Part shown: piece after piece, positions 39,123-51,900 of the stretch
Position numbering within the stretch: the first letter of the stretch is position 1
Layout of the letters: each line of letters starts with the position of its first letter
The notes under the pieces: model-generated
The model's database searches: none
The model's input: only the letters and a program-made list of their open reading frames with translations
Told to the model about the DNA's origin: nothing
Translations under genes and position numbers: made by a program
Source of the DNA: Blepharisma stoltei
Taxonomy: Eukaryota > Ciliophora > Heterotrichea > Heterotrichida > Blepharismidae
Assembly (NCBI GenBank): GCA_914767885.1
Contig: CAJZBQ010000016.1
Location: forward strand, 434,001 to 498,000
Direction: 5' to 3'
DNA: 64,000 bases

Positions 39123-41060
39123 TAGTACCCCCCCCCCCCTCGTTTGTCGCATTTTCTAGTTTTTTTTTTAAGGGGAAAAAAAAAAAATTTACAGGACCTC
39201 GTTTGTCGCATTTTCTAGTGCAAATACATTTGTCGCAATTTCTAGTTTTTTTAATTTTTTTTTGATGTCGCAAATCTTAGTTTTTTTAAAAAATAGTTTC
39301 TGATTAATTTAATTGAGTAATTATAGAGGAGTTTACCTTACATTTGCCTGCAGAGGGGTTAGCAGGCCCGAGTCCTTCCCAGTCCTTCCCACTTTACTCT
39401 CCCCTTTTTAGAGAATAGATTAAATTAGCTAGCTTATTAAGTCCATTCTCCTTGCGCTTCAATGACCTGCCTTGCTCTTTCATTTTTCACCTTAAGAATG
39501 GAATTTTGCACTTCCTCAAAAGAAATTTCGTCCCATGACTCCTGAATGGCAGCAATTAGTCTGGCTTTGCTGTCAGGCCTTCTTTTCTCCACTTTCCTCT
39601 TCAAATTGGCCCAGATCATCTCAATTGGATTGAGATCTGGGCTCTTCGGAGATTGAGTCTTCACATCAATCCCGTTTTCTCTGCAATATTCCATAGTCTG
39701 CCTTGCAGTATGGGCTGTTGCCCCATCCTGAACGAAGGTGTAGTCTCCATCTAAAGGCTCAATATAGCCCTGGAGAATGTCTCTGATATAGACCTGGGCA
39801 TTGATTGCATACTTCTCCTTCTTTATGAAGAGCATTTTGCCAAAAACGATAGAAATTCCTCCCCAGATCATAATTGAGGTTTTTCAATTGATAGGCTCTT
39901 CAATCGTTGCGTTTATCCCTTCTTTGCACCACGACAAATTAGAGTTACGAAAGAGATGCACATAGCACTCATCACTGAAGATCCATGAAGCGATATCTGA
40001 GTCAATCAAAGACCTAGCCCAGGACATTCTCTGCTCTTTATGAGCTTCAGTTAGCTGCAGAACAACCCTCTTCTTCCTATAGACATATCCCCTCTTCTTC
40101 AGCTCTTTTCCTAGCTGTTCTTCGCTGATGTCAACTGTCTTTCTTTTGAATTGGGCCCTCAAACTTGCCTTGCTGACAAAGCCTGTATCCTTCTCACATT
40201 CCTTAATGACCTCAGCAAAGTCTTCATCACTTCAATGCTTTAGGGGAGATCTGGATAGTGCCTCTTCTCTTCCAGCCGCTTCGTCAGATTCACTCTCAGT
40301 ATTCTCTGCAGCAATTCGCTCAATAGTCCGTTTAGAAGTCCCCAAGATTGTCGCAAGTTCTTCGTTTTTAAAGAAACCTACGTCAATGATCCTCTTGACT
40401 ATGCTCTCTCCATCATTCCACTTGATTTTCTTAGGAGGAGACGATAGTCCATGGTCCACAAGCTTCCGCCTGAGCTCTAAAGTGTGCTCTTCAGGATTGA
40501 ACTTGTTGGTGTGTAGTGCCTGATCGTCGTCAGGCTCATGTCCATTCCACAAGCAGCAAGACGCTCTTGGATCTGCTTTGCATTGAGCCTCTCTCCATAG
40601 GCCATGCTTTGAATCATTGCCGGGATTTTTATCGGCTGGTCCTCAATTTCGCGCAACTCCATTAATTAATATGGAAGACTAGAAATTAAGCTATCAAATA
40701 AGGAAATAGGCATGAAGATAGGGGAATAAGAATGGTGAATGGCAAGTGATGAGGCTTAAGCAAATGGGAGCAGGCAATGGGAAAGCAAGCTGTGGGGATT
40801 GAGGAATGGGAGCAAGGATTTTGAAGGAAGAAATGATGAAATTTCACTAACTGATCCCTTGACGAATTTTAGGAATTTATAGAGAGAAAAAAAAACTAGA
40901 AAATGCGACACCTGAACCGATTTTTTTTTTTGCTTAAAAAAAAACTAGAAAATGCGACAAATGAGGTCCTGAAAATTTTTTTTTCTCTTATAAAAAAAAA
41001 CTAGAAAATGCGACAAATGGCAAAAAACTAGAAAATGCGACAAACGAGGGGGGGGTACTA
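39123..41060 (-). mobile_element. Complete Tc1/mariner-type DNA transposon (1,938 bp)
   Basis: TA duplications at 39121-39122 and 41061-41062. TIR: TAGTACC, a C-run, CTCGTTTGTCGCATTTTCTAG at left; CTAGAAAATGCGACAAACGA, a G-run and GGTACTA at right. The motif CTAGAAAATGCGACA recurs: four copies inside the right 200 bp and three or four (some diverged, with TGTCGCA-TTTCTAG) inside the left 180 bp. It carries one transposase gene on the minus strand and sits 35 bp upstream of the PP2C start. Length and ends fit an element that is or was autonomous. Confidence 0.9.
39437..40662 (-). CDS. Tc1-type transposase (DD34E), N-terminal frameshift
   Basis: DDE transposase, DDE_3/Tc1 family. Main frame 40552-39437 with two TGA-Trp codons (LKHWSDEDF, PINWKTSIM). 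An HTH-like part (ELATILGTSKRTIERI), then the catalytic core: first Asp in WIFSDECYVH, second in FVQDGATAHTARQ, Glu in SPDLNPIEMIWANLKRKVE, with 34 residues between the second Asp and Glu. An upstream frame, MELREIEDQPIKIPAMIQSM at 40662, looks like the natural N-terminus but is offset by one base; both frames overlap at 40477-40552. So there is either a frameshift mutation, an unseen intron, or a later start. The core is intact. Confidence 0.88.
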
Positions 41061-41095
41061 TAGATATATTGTCCATAAATTAAACTAAGTTCATC

Positions 41096-42318
41096 ATGTT
41101 CTCCGATCTATGCGTTACAGCCCCAAGCAAAAAGAAAGGCTTAAGGCTAAATATCAGAAAAATAAACACGACTTGCCCCAAGAAAAAACTTCCCAAAAAA
41201 TTTGAAGAAAAAGTATGGAAAGATCAACTCATTCAAGGTGACTTTTATTCAATTTCAGCCAAAAAAGGACCAATAAGAAAGCAAATGGAAGATACTTTTA
41301 GTGTTTTAAGAACTCCGTATAAGCCTTTTGTGGGTTTTGGAGTATTTGATGGCCACTCCGGAATCCAGGCTGCAGTTTACGCATCAGAGCACTTGCTAAA
41401 TAAAATCAGATCATTTGATAGCAGCAGCCTTATGCAAGCTTTTCTCGAGACTGATCAACTTTTTGCATAATAATAAAATGACAACTAATATGGAATTTGC
41501 TCTTCTGAGCTATTTATTTTATCATTATGATATTATGCTTTCCCAGAGAATCCTCGCAGATCTATAACAGCTAAGCAACTGCGAGAGTTGCCTAGCTTGG
41601 AGTAGATTAGGCCCATAGCGTTACTATTTTAGCTCAAAGCCTTAAATAGCCATGTGGCTCAGACAATTAAAACTTAATCGATCAACTTTTCTGCAACTCA
41701 GCAAAAACTTTAAAAGATGGATCTACCGCAACTGTAGCCTTAGTACAAAACTCAAGTATTTTAGTCGGAAATGTAGGGGACTCCAGAGCTATTTTAATCA
41801 GTGAGAATTCTTGGCAAATACTAACAAAAGACCATGCAGCAAGCGATTTAGAAGAGCAGCTGAGAATTGAAAAAGCTGGAGGCTATGTTATACCTGTAGG
41901 AAGAATCCCAAGAGTGCAAGGAACTATAGCCATAACAAGAAGCATAGGAGACCTCGGATTCAAGCAATTTTTAATTGCTGAGCCATATATAAATCAAAAA
42001 GAGATTGAAGAGGACGATTTATTTTTGGTTCTGAGCAGTGATGGGCTCTTTAATAATTGGGATATTGAAGGACTTGCAAATTTTCTGAGGGAACGGAAAG
42101 AGTCAAAGACAGAACTTTTGGCTGAAGCAATTTGTGAGTATGCTTTGAGGAGTGGAAGCCGAGATAATATAACTGCCATTGTAGTTGATCTCAGGCATTT
42201 TAAAAATGAAAGGATAAAGAGAAGACTTCTAGATATTGATATGGGGTCTGATGAAGAGGATGACATTATGGAAATCGAAACAACACCCAAAATGATGGTC
42301 AAAAAATTCATGTTTTAA
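41096..42318 (+). CDS. PP2C-family protein phosphatase (331 aa after excision)
   Basis: Metal-dependent Ser/Thr phosphatase. Motifs in order: KGPIRKQMEDTFSV (metal Asp in MED), FGVFDGHSG, then DGSTATVALV, VGNVGDSRAILI, LTKDHAASD, ITRSIGDLGFK, LVLSSDGLFNNWD, SRDNITAIVVDL: the full PP2C set with the metal-binding Asp residues. A SINE-like element R9 in the middle (11-bp repeats GATCAACTTTT) splits ETDQLF from CNSAKTLK; segments 368 and 628 nt make 332 codons. The Tc1 element lies just upstream and may separate the gene from its promoter in the germline. Confidence 0.92.
41453..41679 (+). mobile_element. SINE-like retroelement R9 in PP2C (TSD 11 bp without TA)
   Basis: GATCAACTTTT at 41453-41463 and 41680-41690. 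Plus orientation: starts TGCATAATAATAAAATGACA, ends CAATTAAAACTTAATC. 216 bp. No TA in the repeat. Confidence 0.85.
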
Positions 42319-42428
42319 AGCAATTAATTGCATATATATTCTAATCATATATTTCTTGCTTAAATAAGATAGTTTAGAAAAATGATGAATTGAATGAGTA
42401 ATCCAATAACTAAAAAAAATCCTCACAA

Positions 42429-44579
42429 ATGTCTATATTCTTTTATCCATTTTATAATATTCGGGAAAAACACATGGAAGGAGTCACAGCCAATTTTATA
42501 AGAGAAGAAACAATCCTCCCCAGCTGTATAATAAAAAGAGTTATTACAGAGGGGGACGGCGACCTCATAGTTCCCAATACAAAAATTGAAATGCTTTTTG
42601 AAACTTACGAAGATGACGGAAAGCTGATATTGTAATTGCCCGAGGATGGCGCTATCTTGCGCCATCCTCGGGCAATTTAAAAAATGGCCCCACACCGGGA
42701 ATTGAACCCACGTGTGGGGCCATTTTTGGTGCGTGGAAGTCGATGTTCTCCACATACCAAAAATGGCCCCATACGTGGGTTCAATTCCATTTTTGAATTG
42801 TCCGAGGATGGTGCAAGATAGCGCCATCCTCGGGCAATTACTATATCATCTGAAACACTAATTCACACCATCATTAATTATGCAGAAGGGGCAGACAAGA
42901 GTGCAATTGATTATGCATTGCTTTCGATGAAACTAAATGAAATAGCTTATGTCAAAGTGTCAGCAGGTCGGCATATAGTAAAAGGGAACTCATGGGATGA
43001 CATATGATACAAAATAAATCCTCATAAAATCGAGTCAAACATCGATATAATTATGCCTGACACTCTCAGCATAATAAGAGAAGAGGAAATTGCTACTGAA
43101 GATAACTTTAAAATTATTAAAAAAGTTATGCAAGAAGGATTTGATAATTTGCCTACTCCAGAATCAAAAATATCATTTAACCTTGAATTTCGACATATGG
43201 ATGGAACTTTAGCAGAGTCTTTAGCTACTAAATCGATTATTTTGACAAAAATATTGAATCCTGGAGTTCATAAAGGAGTTCAGCTAGTTTTAAAAACTAT
43301 GAAATGCTCGGAAGAAGCTTGGGTCCTCATCCCTGAAAACTACCATTATGTAGATTCTGCAGCAAATAGGCCAGTTTGGGCATATATTTTTGTGACAGAA
43401 ATAATAATCAATTCCAATATCCTTCTTCCTCAAAATGAGCCATTTTTAAGAGAGGAAATTCTTAGTAGTGACAATGGGGTGATTAAAAGGGTTGTAAAAG
43501 AGGGAGAAGGAGATCTTGTTCCTGCCAATACCAAGATCTGGCTGAAATATGAAGGAAGAACTGAAGACGGTTTCGAATTCCAAAAACCAAATGAGTTTGT
43601 TATTGGAAATGACAAACTTTATAGCGAGGCTTGGCACTTAGCTTTAGAATCAATGAAAAGAGGGGAAGTTGCATGAATAAAAGCTACAAAAGGCCATCAC
43701 ATAATAGGAGATTTTATAAATGAAACCTTATGGTTTAAATTCTACCTTGAAGAATTTTTGGTAACTAGAGAAATCAACCCAAATGCTCCTTTGCCTTCAA
43801 AGCTTGCAGCTGCTTCCGAAATAATGAATGATGGTAACAGGCTTTACTCAACTAAAAAATACGCAGACTGCAGGACACTCTATAATAAAGCTCACCAATT
43901 ATTAACATTAAGAAAAGGAGCATTTGAAACTATGGAAGATGAAGAACTAAAAAAACAATATGTCGCAGTTAGGACAAGAGCCTGCTTAAATTGTGCACAA
44001 ATATCAATTATAAACGCAGAGCAAGCTAATGGACTTAAGAAACGAATTGAGTATCTAGATAAAGTTTTAGAAAAATGCAACGAAGTCATTGGATATGATA
44101 GCAAAAATATTAAAGCGAATTATCGGAAGGCTATAGCTTATAAAATGAAGGATGATATCCCAAAGGCAATAGAAATTATTGAATTTCTTTTAAAAATCCA
44201 GCCAGAGAGCAAAGAAATTTCAACTTTGTATGCAGAATTAGTAAGAAAAGGAGGATCGATAAAAGCAAAAGAAAAATTAATGTGCAAAGGGATTTTTGAT
44301 AGATGGGAAAATGAAATGCATAAGGAAGATGAAGAGGAAAAGAAGATAAATGAAAGGAAAAAAGCAGAAAAAATTATAGAAAGTCAAGAAGAGGTAAAGA
44401 GGAACAGAGAGATTAGGGAGAAGGCTGAAGAAGAAAATAGGCAGAAGGAAAGTATTAAGAAATTGAGATCTCAATTAGAAAAAGGATTTATTGTAGACAC
44501 AATGGACCCAGAAGATGAAAATGTAGATTTTCTACTTGGTCAAGATGAAAATGTAAGCGAGGGTGAAAATAGTAGTTAA
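42429..44579 (+). CDS. FKBP-like and TPR protein (644 aa after excision)
   Basis: Layout of FKBP51/52/AIP-type co-chaperones. Two or three FKBP-like domains, recognisable by the recurring opening IIKRVITEGDGDLIVPNTKIE, IIKKVMQEGFDNLPTPESKIS, VIKRVVKEGEGDLVPANTKIW and by the closing AxxxMKxxExAxVKV/WI blocks; active-site aromatic residues are poorly kept, so they may be scaffolds rather than active isomerases. TPR region from about residue 445 (MNDGNRLYSTKKYADCRTLY, NIKANYRKAIAYKMKDDIPKA in part), then a long acidic/basic helix. A 216-bp family F IES (42628-42843) is in the first domain; join KLISSETLIHTI. 645 codons. TGA-Trp at 43006 and 43674. Confidence 0.85.
42628..42843. mobile_element. 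Family F palindromic IES (216 bp)
   Basis: Ends TATTGTAATTGCCCGAGGAT and inverse TATAGTAATTGCCCGAGGAT; inside, a second copy of the CGCCATCCTCGGGCAATT palindrome and paired GGCCCCACACG/CGTGTGGGGCC blocks. TA at 42628 and 42844; frame-correct. Related to 62152-62415. Confidence 0.88.
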
Positions 44580-45159
44580 GTTTAACTGATTTAACAATTA
44601 AATGATTCCATCGTTATCTATGATTTACTTGCCGCATTATGTTTTAAAAATTTTTATACAAAAGATAGTAATCTTTTCTAAATTAATTAAAATATATATA
44701 AAGAAGAGTTAATTACTATCGTGCCCAATTTTATAAATATTAATGTCTATGCCCAGCCAATTTTAATAAAAAACTAGCAAAGATAAATCACAAATATATC
44801 ATTTAATTCCAAGAATTAATTTAATAATAATTTAAATAAAAGCCATATATAGCTTATATCCCTTTATAGATTTCTTTATCGAGCAAAATGTACTGGATTA
44901 TTGAACGACCAAGAGAGACTCTATTAAAGGAATGGGCTGGACACCTATATTAGGAAGAGCTAAAAAGTGACATGCCAAAAAATGGTGACAAGTCTGAAAA
45001 AAGTTGGCAAGTAAACGCGCCAATTTTTAAAATGGATTTATTATTAAAATAATTAAACTTAAGATACCCAATTAGACTGAAGATAATAATTACACATTAT
45101 ATATTGGCTTTAAATATTTTGATTTATATATATATTTAAATTTAATAATAGTTATAAAA

Positions 45160-45677
45160 ATCAAAAACTTGCAATTCAATGTGCATTTTTCCGGCTCGAT
45201 AGAATTTCTTTATTTTAATGCTAATTTATTATGAAGATTAGAGCTATAATTTGCAAAGCGCGTGGCTTGTGCATCTCAATATATGCAAAGTTCTTATCGA
45301 CTTATATGAGAAGTACTTAGCAAAAATTCCATATGGCTTATAAATGAAAATCAAAAACTTGCAACTCGATTTTGCATTTTTCCGGCTCGATAGAATTTCT
45401 TTGTTTTAATGCTATTTTATTATGAAGATTAGAGCTATAATTTGCAAAGTGCGTGGCTTGTGCATCTCAATATATGCAAAATTCTTATCGACTTATATGA
45501 GAAGTACTTAGCAAAAACTCCATATGGCTTATAAATGAAAATCAAAAACTTGCAACTCGATGTGCATTTTTCCGGCTCGATAGAATTTCTTTGTTTTAAT
45601 GCTATTTTTTTATGAAGACTAGAGCTATAATTTGCAAAGTGCGTGGCTTGTCTATATCAATATATGCATAGTTTTTA
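45160..45677. repeat. 190-bp tandem repeat, about 2.7 copies
   Basis: Units start ATCAAAAACTTGCAA at 45160, 45350 and 45541. Each contains TTTTTCCGGCTCGATAGAAT and GCGTGGCTTGT. Copies differ at only a few positions; the third is truncated at about 45677. Confidence 0.9.
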
Positions 45678-45992
45678 AAGACTAATTCTACAAATATTTA
45701 TTAATTATAATAATTATCAATAGACAATCATCCATATATTAAAAAGAAATTATACATAATTTATAAGACCTTTAAAATAAGATCTTTAGTTATTAATCAA
45801 TCTCAGTCTAATTTGGTATCTTATTTTAATAATAAAGCCATCTTAAAAATTGGCGAGTTTACTTGTCAACTTTTTTCACACTTGTCACCATTTTTTGACA
45901 TGTCACTTTTTAACACTTTCTGATATAGAGATTGAGCTCATCTCTTTGAGAGACTCTGTTTTGCTCGTTCAATAGTCTAATACATTTTGCTC

Positions 45993-46618
45993 GATAAAGA
46001 AATCTATAAGATTAAGATTAAGATTACGCTGGGTATTTAAGGTCCCTACTACGTCCGAGGTCGCATGCCACGGTTTCCCGTGTGGTGGCAGAGCGTTCAC
46101 CAAGCCCGGGCCGAAACCCCCGGTTTCTCGGTAGAGGCATTGTCAAGGGCCGTCTTATACCGGCTTTGCTGACCACCTCCATTTCCAACTTGGATCGTCG
46201 CCTAAGTTTACGCCAACTCCGCTTCGTCGTCCGCCAGATCTGCCCATTGAAGGGCACCTTTTCAACTGGAGAGACCCCCGTTTTGGTGTCTAACTCGCCT
46301 CCCCTCTTTTCCGGTCATCCCGAGAAAGAACTCAACAGCTTTCGCCATTCGGGGCGAGCCACTAAAGCAGCTTAGGCAGGTAATTCACCCTGCCTCATTT
46401 CGGGCACTCACTGGGCTGAGCGCTGCTGGCAAAAAGAAGTCACGAATAACTGCCCATGGGTCTGGTCGCAAAAACAGCGGTTCTCGCGCTTAGGCCTCTC
46501 GCTTCGAGGTCCCGGACGTTGTTGGGCGAATTCCTGGCTCCAAAAACCATGCCCGGATATACATGGGTAACCACCACTGGGAGGGTGGGTCGGTCGCCAT
46601 ACGCCATTTTATGTATAT
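45993..46618 (-). mobile_element. SINE-like retroelement R10 nested in family G (TSD 17 bp)
   Basis: GATAAAGAAATCTATAA at 45993-46009 and 46619-46635. Tail GATTAAGATTAAGATTA at left; minus-strand 5' end CATATACATAAAATGGCGTA. 609 bp, the longest and most GC-rich copy; shares AGCCCGGGCCGAAACCCCCG-like sequence with the element at the right window edge. Confidence 0.9.
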
Positions 46619-46718
46619 GATAAAGAAATCTATAAAGGGGTATGAGCTATAAGTTATTTGCTATTAGCAAGCAAATTGTCCATAAATGGGCTGACCTATA
46701 GAAGCATCAGAAAACGCT

Positions 46719-47073
46719 TACTCACCCTCCTTGAGCAAGCAAAACCATTGGAAAAATTCCTTTTTTGCCCAAAAACCCCTCCATGAGCGAAAAAAAATTT
46801 TTAATATAATTTTGTTTTATGAAAAAAAATATTTGATCTATTAGTGATAATTATTATAATGAAATCTCAAGCTAATTCTATTAATTTTAAGCGGCTTGCA
46901 TTTTTTAAAACAAGTTTTTCTAATTAATATAATTTTTAATTCTCAATTTTTATGAATTGAGTATTTTTTAAATTTTGAAAAAAAAATTCACTATAAAATC
47001 TAATATAAATTTAAAAAAAAAAATTAACCTTCTGTGAGTAAACAAAATTTTTGGTTCGCTACAGAGGGAGATT
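46719..47073. mobile_element. Family A MITE (355 bp), intergenic
   Basis: Left CTTACTCACCCTCCTTGAGC then AAAACCATTGGAAAAAT; right hairpin CTTCTGTGAGTAAAC ... GGTTCGCTACAGAGGGAGAT, TA at 47074. Confidence 0.8.
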
Positions 47074-47095
47074 TAGGTCATTCAAAATCCTATAA

Positions 47096-47338
47096 ATGTC
47101 TAAATACCTAGCACACCGTTGCGATTATAATTCTTTTGATTCTTTACTAAGTCCAAGCATAATTTCTATTGGCATCAGGAATTCTCAGGCTTCCCGGGCT
47201 CGTGAATCTTTCACAAATTTTGAATCAAACGAAAAAATAGGCTCAGTCATAACTCTCATTGGAAGCACTTCTAAAGAATCCCATATCCATCATAGAAATG
47301 ATATTGTATCAAAAGGTTGCACATGTACCATATATTAA
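47096..47338 (+). CDS. Short hypothetical protein (80 aa)
   Basis: MSKYLAHRCDYNSFDSLLSP..., polar, no family recognised. The stop lies 12 bp from the convergent CDPK stop, which is compatible with a real compact gene, but the frame has a stop immediately before the Met and the start is just after a MITE, so it could be a remnant. Confidence 0.45.
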   Translation: MSKYLAHRCDYNSFDSLLSPSIISIGIRNSQASRARESFTNFESNEKIGSVITLIGSTSKESHIHHRNDIVSKGCTCTIY

Positions 47339-47350
47339 ATTAAAAATTTT

Positions 47351-48838
<1,488 letters not shown>

Positions 48839-48918
48839 TTATTGTAACAACTTTTATTTAGTTTTGATAAGAATTTACTGATTTTTTGAAATATTATTTA
48901 ACTTTACTCATATGAACA

Positions 48919-51900
48919 TTATTTTCTATTTAAGTTTTGGATCCTTTCTTTCATTTCACTGATAAAGTTTGCTTGTTCATCTTGTCCATTGGTTTTGTTT
49001 AGCAAGCTGTTTACCTTTGCCTTTAAGTCAGTTAGAGTTGAACTTAATTGAGCAGGCTGATTTGAAGCTGCTAAGCCGTACCGCTGTTTCATCATGGCTA
49101 ACTCCCACTCCCTCAGCAAGCAAAAAAAAATTGAAAGAATCCCTATTTTTTGTGTAAAAACCCATCCTTTGTGTGAGAGAATAAAAAATTGTTTTAATAT
49201 AAAAATTTTCATAAAAAAAGATTTTGATGTGCATGATAAAATATTATAATGAAATCTCTAGCAATTCTGTTTTATTTTAAACAGATTATATTTAAAAGAT
49301 AGATTTTACAAAATAAATTATATTTGCTTTATAAATTTTTGATAAAAAAAGTTAATGTTAGTGAATAAAATTTTTTTGTTCGTACTGAGGAGGGGAATAA
49401 GCGGTTTTGGAAGTCTTGGAAATTATAACTTTCTAAGGCTTGTGGCTGTGGCTCCTCATTTCTGGCTTTGTCTTCTTTTAGATTGCGTAAGTCATCAGTA
49501 ATTCTACTATAAAGATCAGAAGGAACTTGACCTAGATAAGGAGCAAGATCTGTTTTTGGATTTTTTTCAATATAATCAGATAATTCGGTGATTGCTGAAG
49601 TGTATCCCGAATCATCAGACAGACGAGAAAAGATGGAATTTAATATAGGGTCTTGTGGAGCCTTAAGAATGCGAGGTGAAGTTATACTGGAGATTGTAGT
49701 TGTTGGAGTGAGAAGGGTAGAAATCCATCTCTCAATGTTCGAATCAGGCTTGGAGTGATTCCTCACAGCTGCATATGACTCCCAAATAGCCTCTCCTTGT
49801 AATTTCACTAACTCATTTATAATAGTTTTTATTGTTTTCGTTCCCATTTCATCAGTGTTAGCTGAGCTGTTGATTTTATGTTCAACCAAATACTCATGCA
49901 TAGCCACTAGGATTTTATCAACTTCCAGCTGATGGATCACAGTTGACAAAATTTTGGTCAATTTCAATAAGCATCTAATGATCAATCCTGGCATCTTTGA
50001 TAGTGAAGTTTCATTTATATACTTTGTTAGTAATTTTATAAGTACCACAAAAATCCGAGTTGGTTTGCAGTGCTCTAAAACTCTTAGCATGGTCCCGTTC
50101 AAGGTTTTGAGAATGATGTCATAGTTAAACATATGGCGTCTCAGCCGGGCATAGCCTTCAGCCATACAGCTTCGACCACTTATTTAGTTATATTTGGCAA
50201 GGTTTGCCAGCCCAAAAATGGGCAACTATGTTAGGTAATCGATCCTAATTCATTTTTGGGCTAGCCCTAGTCTAGATTTTACCTCAGGGGAAAGTGGGAC
50301 TTGAAGTTGGAAAGGGAAGTCCAGCAAAGCCCTTTAGATCTATCGGACAACTCCCTAGCATAAAACAGGAGTGGGCAATTGACTAGAAATTCCCATTTTT
50401 GGATTTTCTGCACAGGCAACCTCGTCTGGCGTGTGGCAAGGTGCCAGCACTTCACTCTCCTTAGATGCAAGCCTCAGGTGGGGAGGAGCTCGCCACCCTG
50501 TTGGGACTGCGGCAGCCCACAGAGCAAGATGCTACCGGAAACTTTCGATAATCTAACTTAATGCTAATGTTCAAAGTTTTGAGCATGACTTCTCCTTCCC
50601 CTTTTTCACCTAACTTATCAAGATCTTCAATTAGCAATCTTTTAAGGATCTGCTCAGTAAGCACAAAAAGAGAAGTTTCGCTGACCTCACGCATAATGAG
50701 CTTTGTGCAGCAAACTTTATGTACTACATTTAAGAAATATTTAGCAAAGCGCAAAGGAATATCTTCAATCGGTCTTTCAAAAGTACTAATAATGACTTTG
50801 CTGAGTGCATCAATTAACATATTAGCCTTCTTCTGGAACTCTTCTTTATGAGAATCCAGATTATTCAATATCAAATCATTAATAGCAACTAAAGCATCTA
50901 CACGGGAAGACATGTCACCGCTGCGCAAAGTGTCTATATGTCTGTCCAGTTCTGACTGTGCTTCTTCAGCCCGATGAGGGTCATAAAGAAGACTTTCATT
51001 AATACTGACTTCTGGAGAAGTGACTAAGGTGTCTAAAACTGAAATCTTTTTTTCTTCTTCACGATTTATGCGCGGAGTTATCTGCTCTTGTTTGGATGGA
51101 GGACTATCAAACTGAGTTGTTATTTGTGAGCTAGGAGGTTGGATGACTTGGGGCTTGTAAAGCTGAGATGGAGCTGGAATGATAGCTTGGCTAGGAGTAG
51201 AAATTTGGCTAGAAATTTGAGGGATTTGGTCTGAGATTTGGCTTGGGATTAACATTTGGATTGGCTGGTCTATTGAAGACTGTAGAGGATTCCTTTGAAG
51301 AGTTGGAATTCTTCCTGATGAAGATTGGTTTGGAGTTTGTGTTGCCAGCTGCTGTGAAGGTGGCGATGTTACTGCAATTTCAGGCTTTTTCTTAGGCTGT
51401 GCCACAACTTCTACTTCGTCAGATTCATTAAATGTTGGAACTTCTGCATTCCCTTCTTCAAACTTAAATTGCAATTTATTTCCTCTTGGCGTGCTCAGCT
51501 TGCTACCGCTTTCTTCATCTTTCTTTTTCATTGGTGGCTTCAAAGAGCTTCCTTGGCTTGGGGGCGGATTCGTTGGCCCTGCAATTGATTTAAACCTCTC
51601 CTTTAATAAATCTTTAACCTTATCAGGGACTTCTCCAATTAAGTTCCATATTCTCTCACCCATCGTTTTAAAGCATTCTCCAATAGTGCCAACAGCTGAA
51701 GTTCTTACACTATTATCAGGACTATTCACAAACTTCGCAATAGCTCTTATGTCTCTAGGCTGCGCAATTACCGAGCCAAACTCTTGTATTAAGCTTGTTA
51801 ATTCGTCAAGACATTCCACTTTGCTTCGTGCATTTTTTGAGTTCAATCCTTGTAGTACAATTAAAAACACTTTTTCGGCAGGATAAATTTTGGTTGTGCT

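Larger units (their letters stand above)
44848..46651. mobile_element. Family G long palindromic element (1.8 kb)
   Basis: Left arm begins TATAGCTTATATCCCTTTAT then AGATTTCTTTATCGAGC, with AAAATGTA beyond it; right arm is its inverse ending ATCTATAA-(R10)-AGGGGTATGAGCTATA. Arms extend over 130 bp, including AAAAAGTGACATGCCA / TGACATGTCACTTTTT and GGCAAGTAAAC / GTTTACTTGTC, with looser pairing beyond. The interior holds a 190-bp tandem repeat. A short relative is at 55826-56087. Confidence 0.8.
44580..47095. other. Large intergenic region built of mobile elements
   Basis: Contains family G (44848-46651) with a triple tandem repeat and SINE-like R10, then a family A copy (46719-47073). No gene recognised between the FKBP gene and 47096. 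Confidence 0.6.

Noticed and set aside
38945-39265. Hypothetical protein beginning MKTLPSTVTP upstream of the Tc1 element
   Set aside because: Pyrimidine-rich, runs into the transposon TIR, ends within 10 codons on the other side after excision, no domain.
42690-42800. tRNA gene suggested by a B-box-like GGGTTCAATTCC
   Set aside because: No acceptor, D or anticodon arms; the stretch is part of the palindrome of family F.
45160-45677. Tandem repeat as a CRISPR array or satellite
   Set aside because: Units are 190 bp, adjacent without spacers, only 2.7 copies, and lie inside a palindromic element of a eukaryotic genome.
46024-46375. Open frames of 77 and 97 codons in the GC-rich block
   Set aside because: They lie inside retroelement R10, on both strands, with no known domain.
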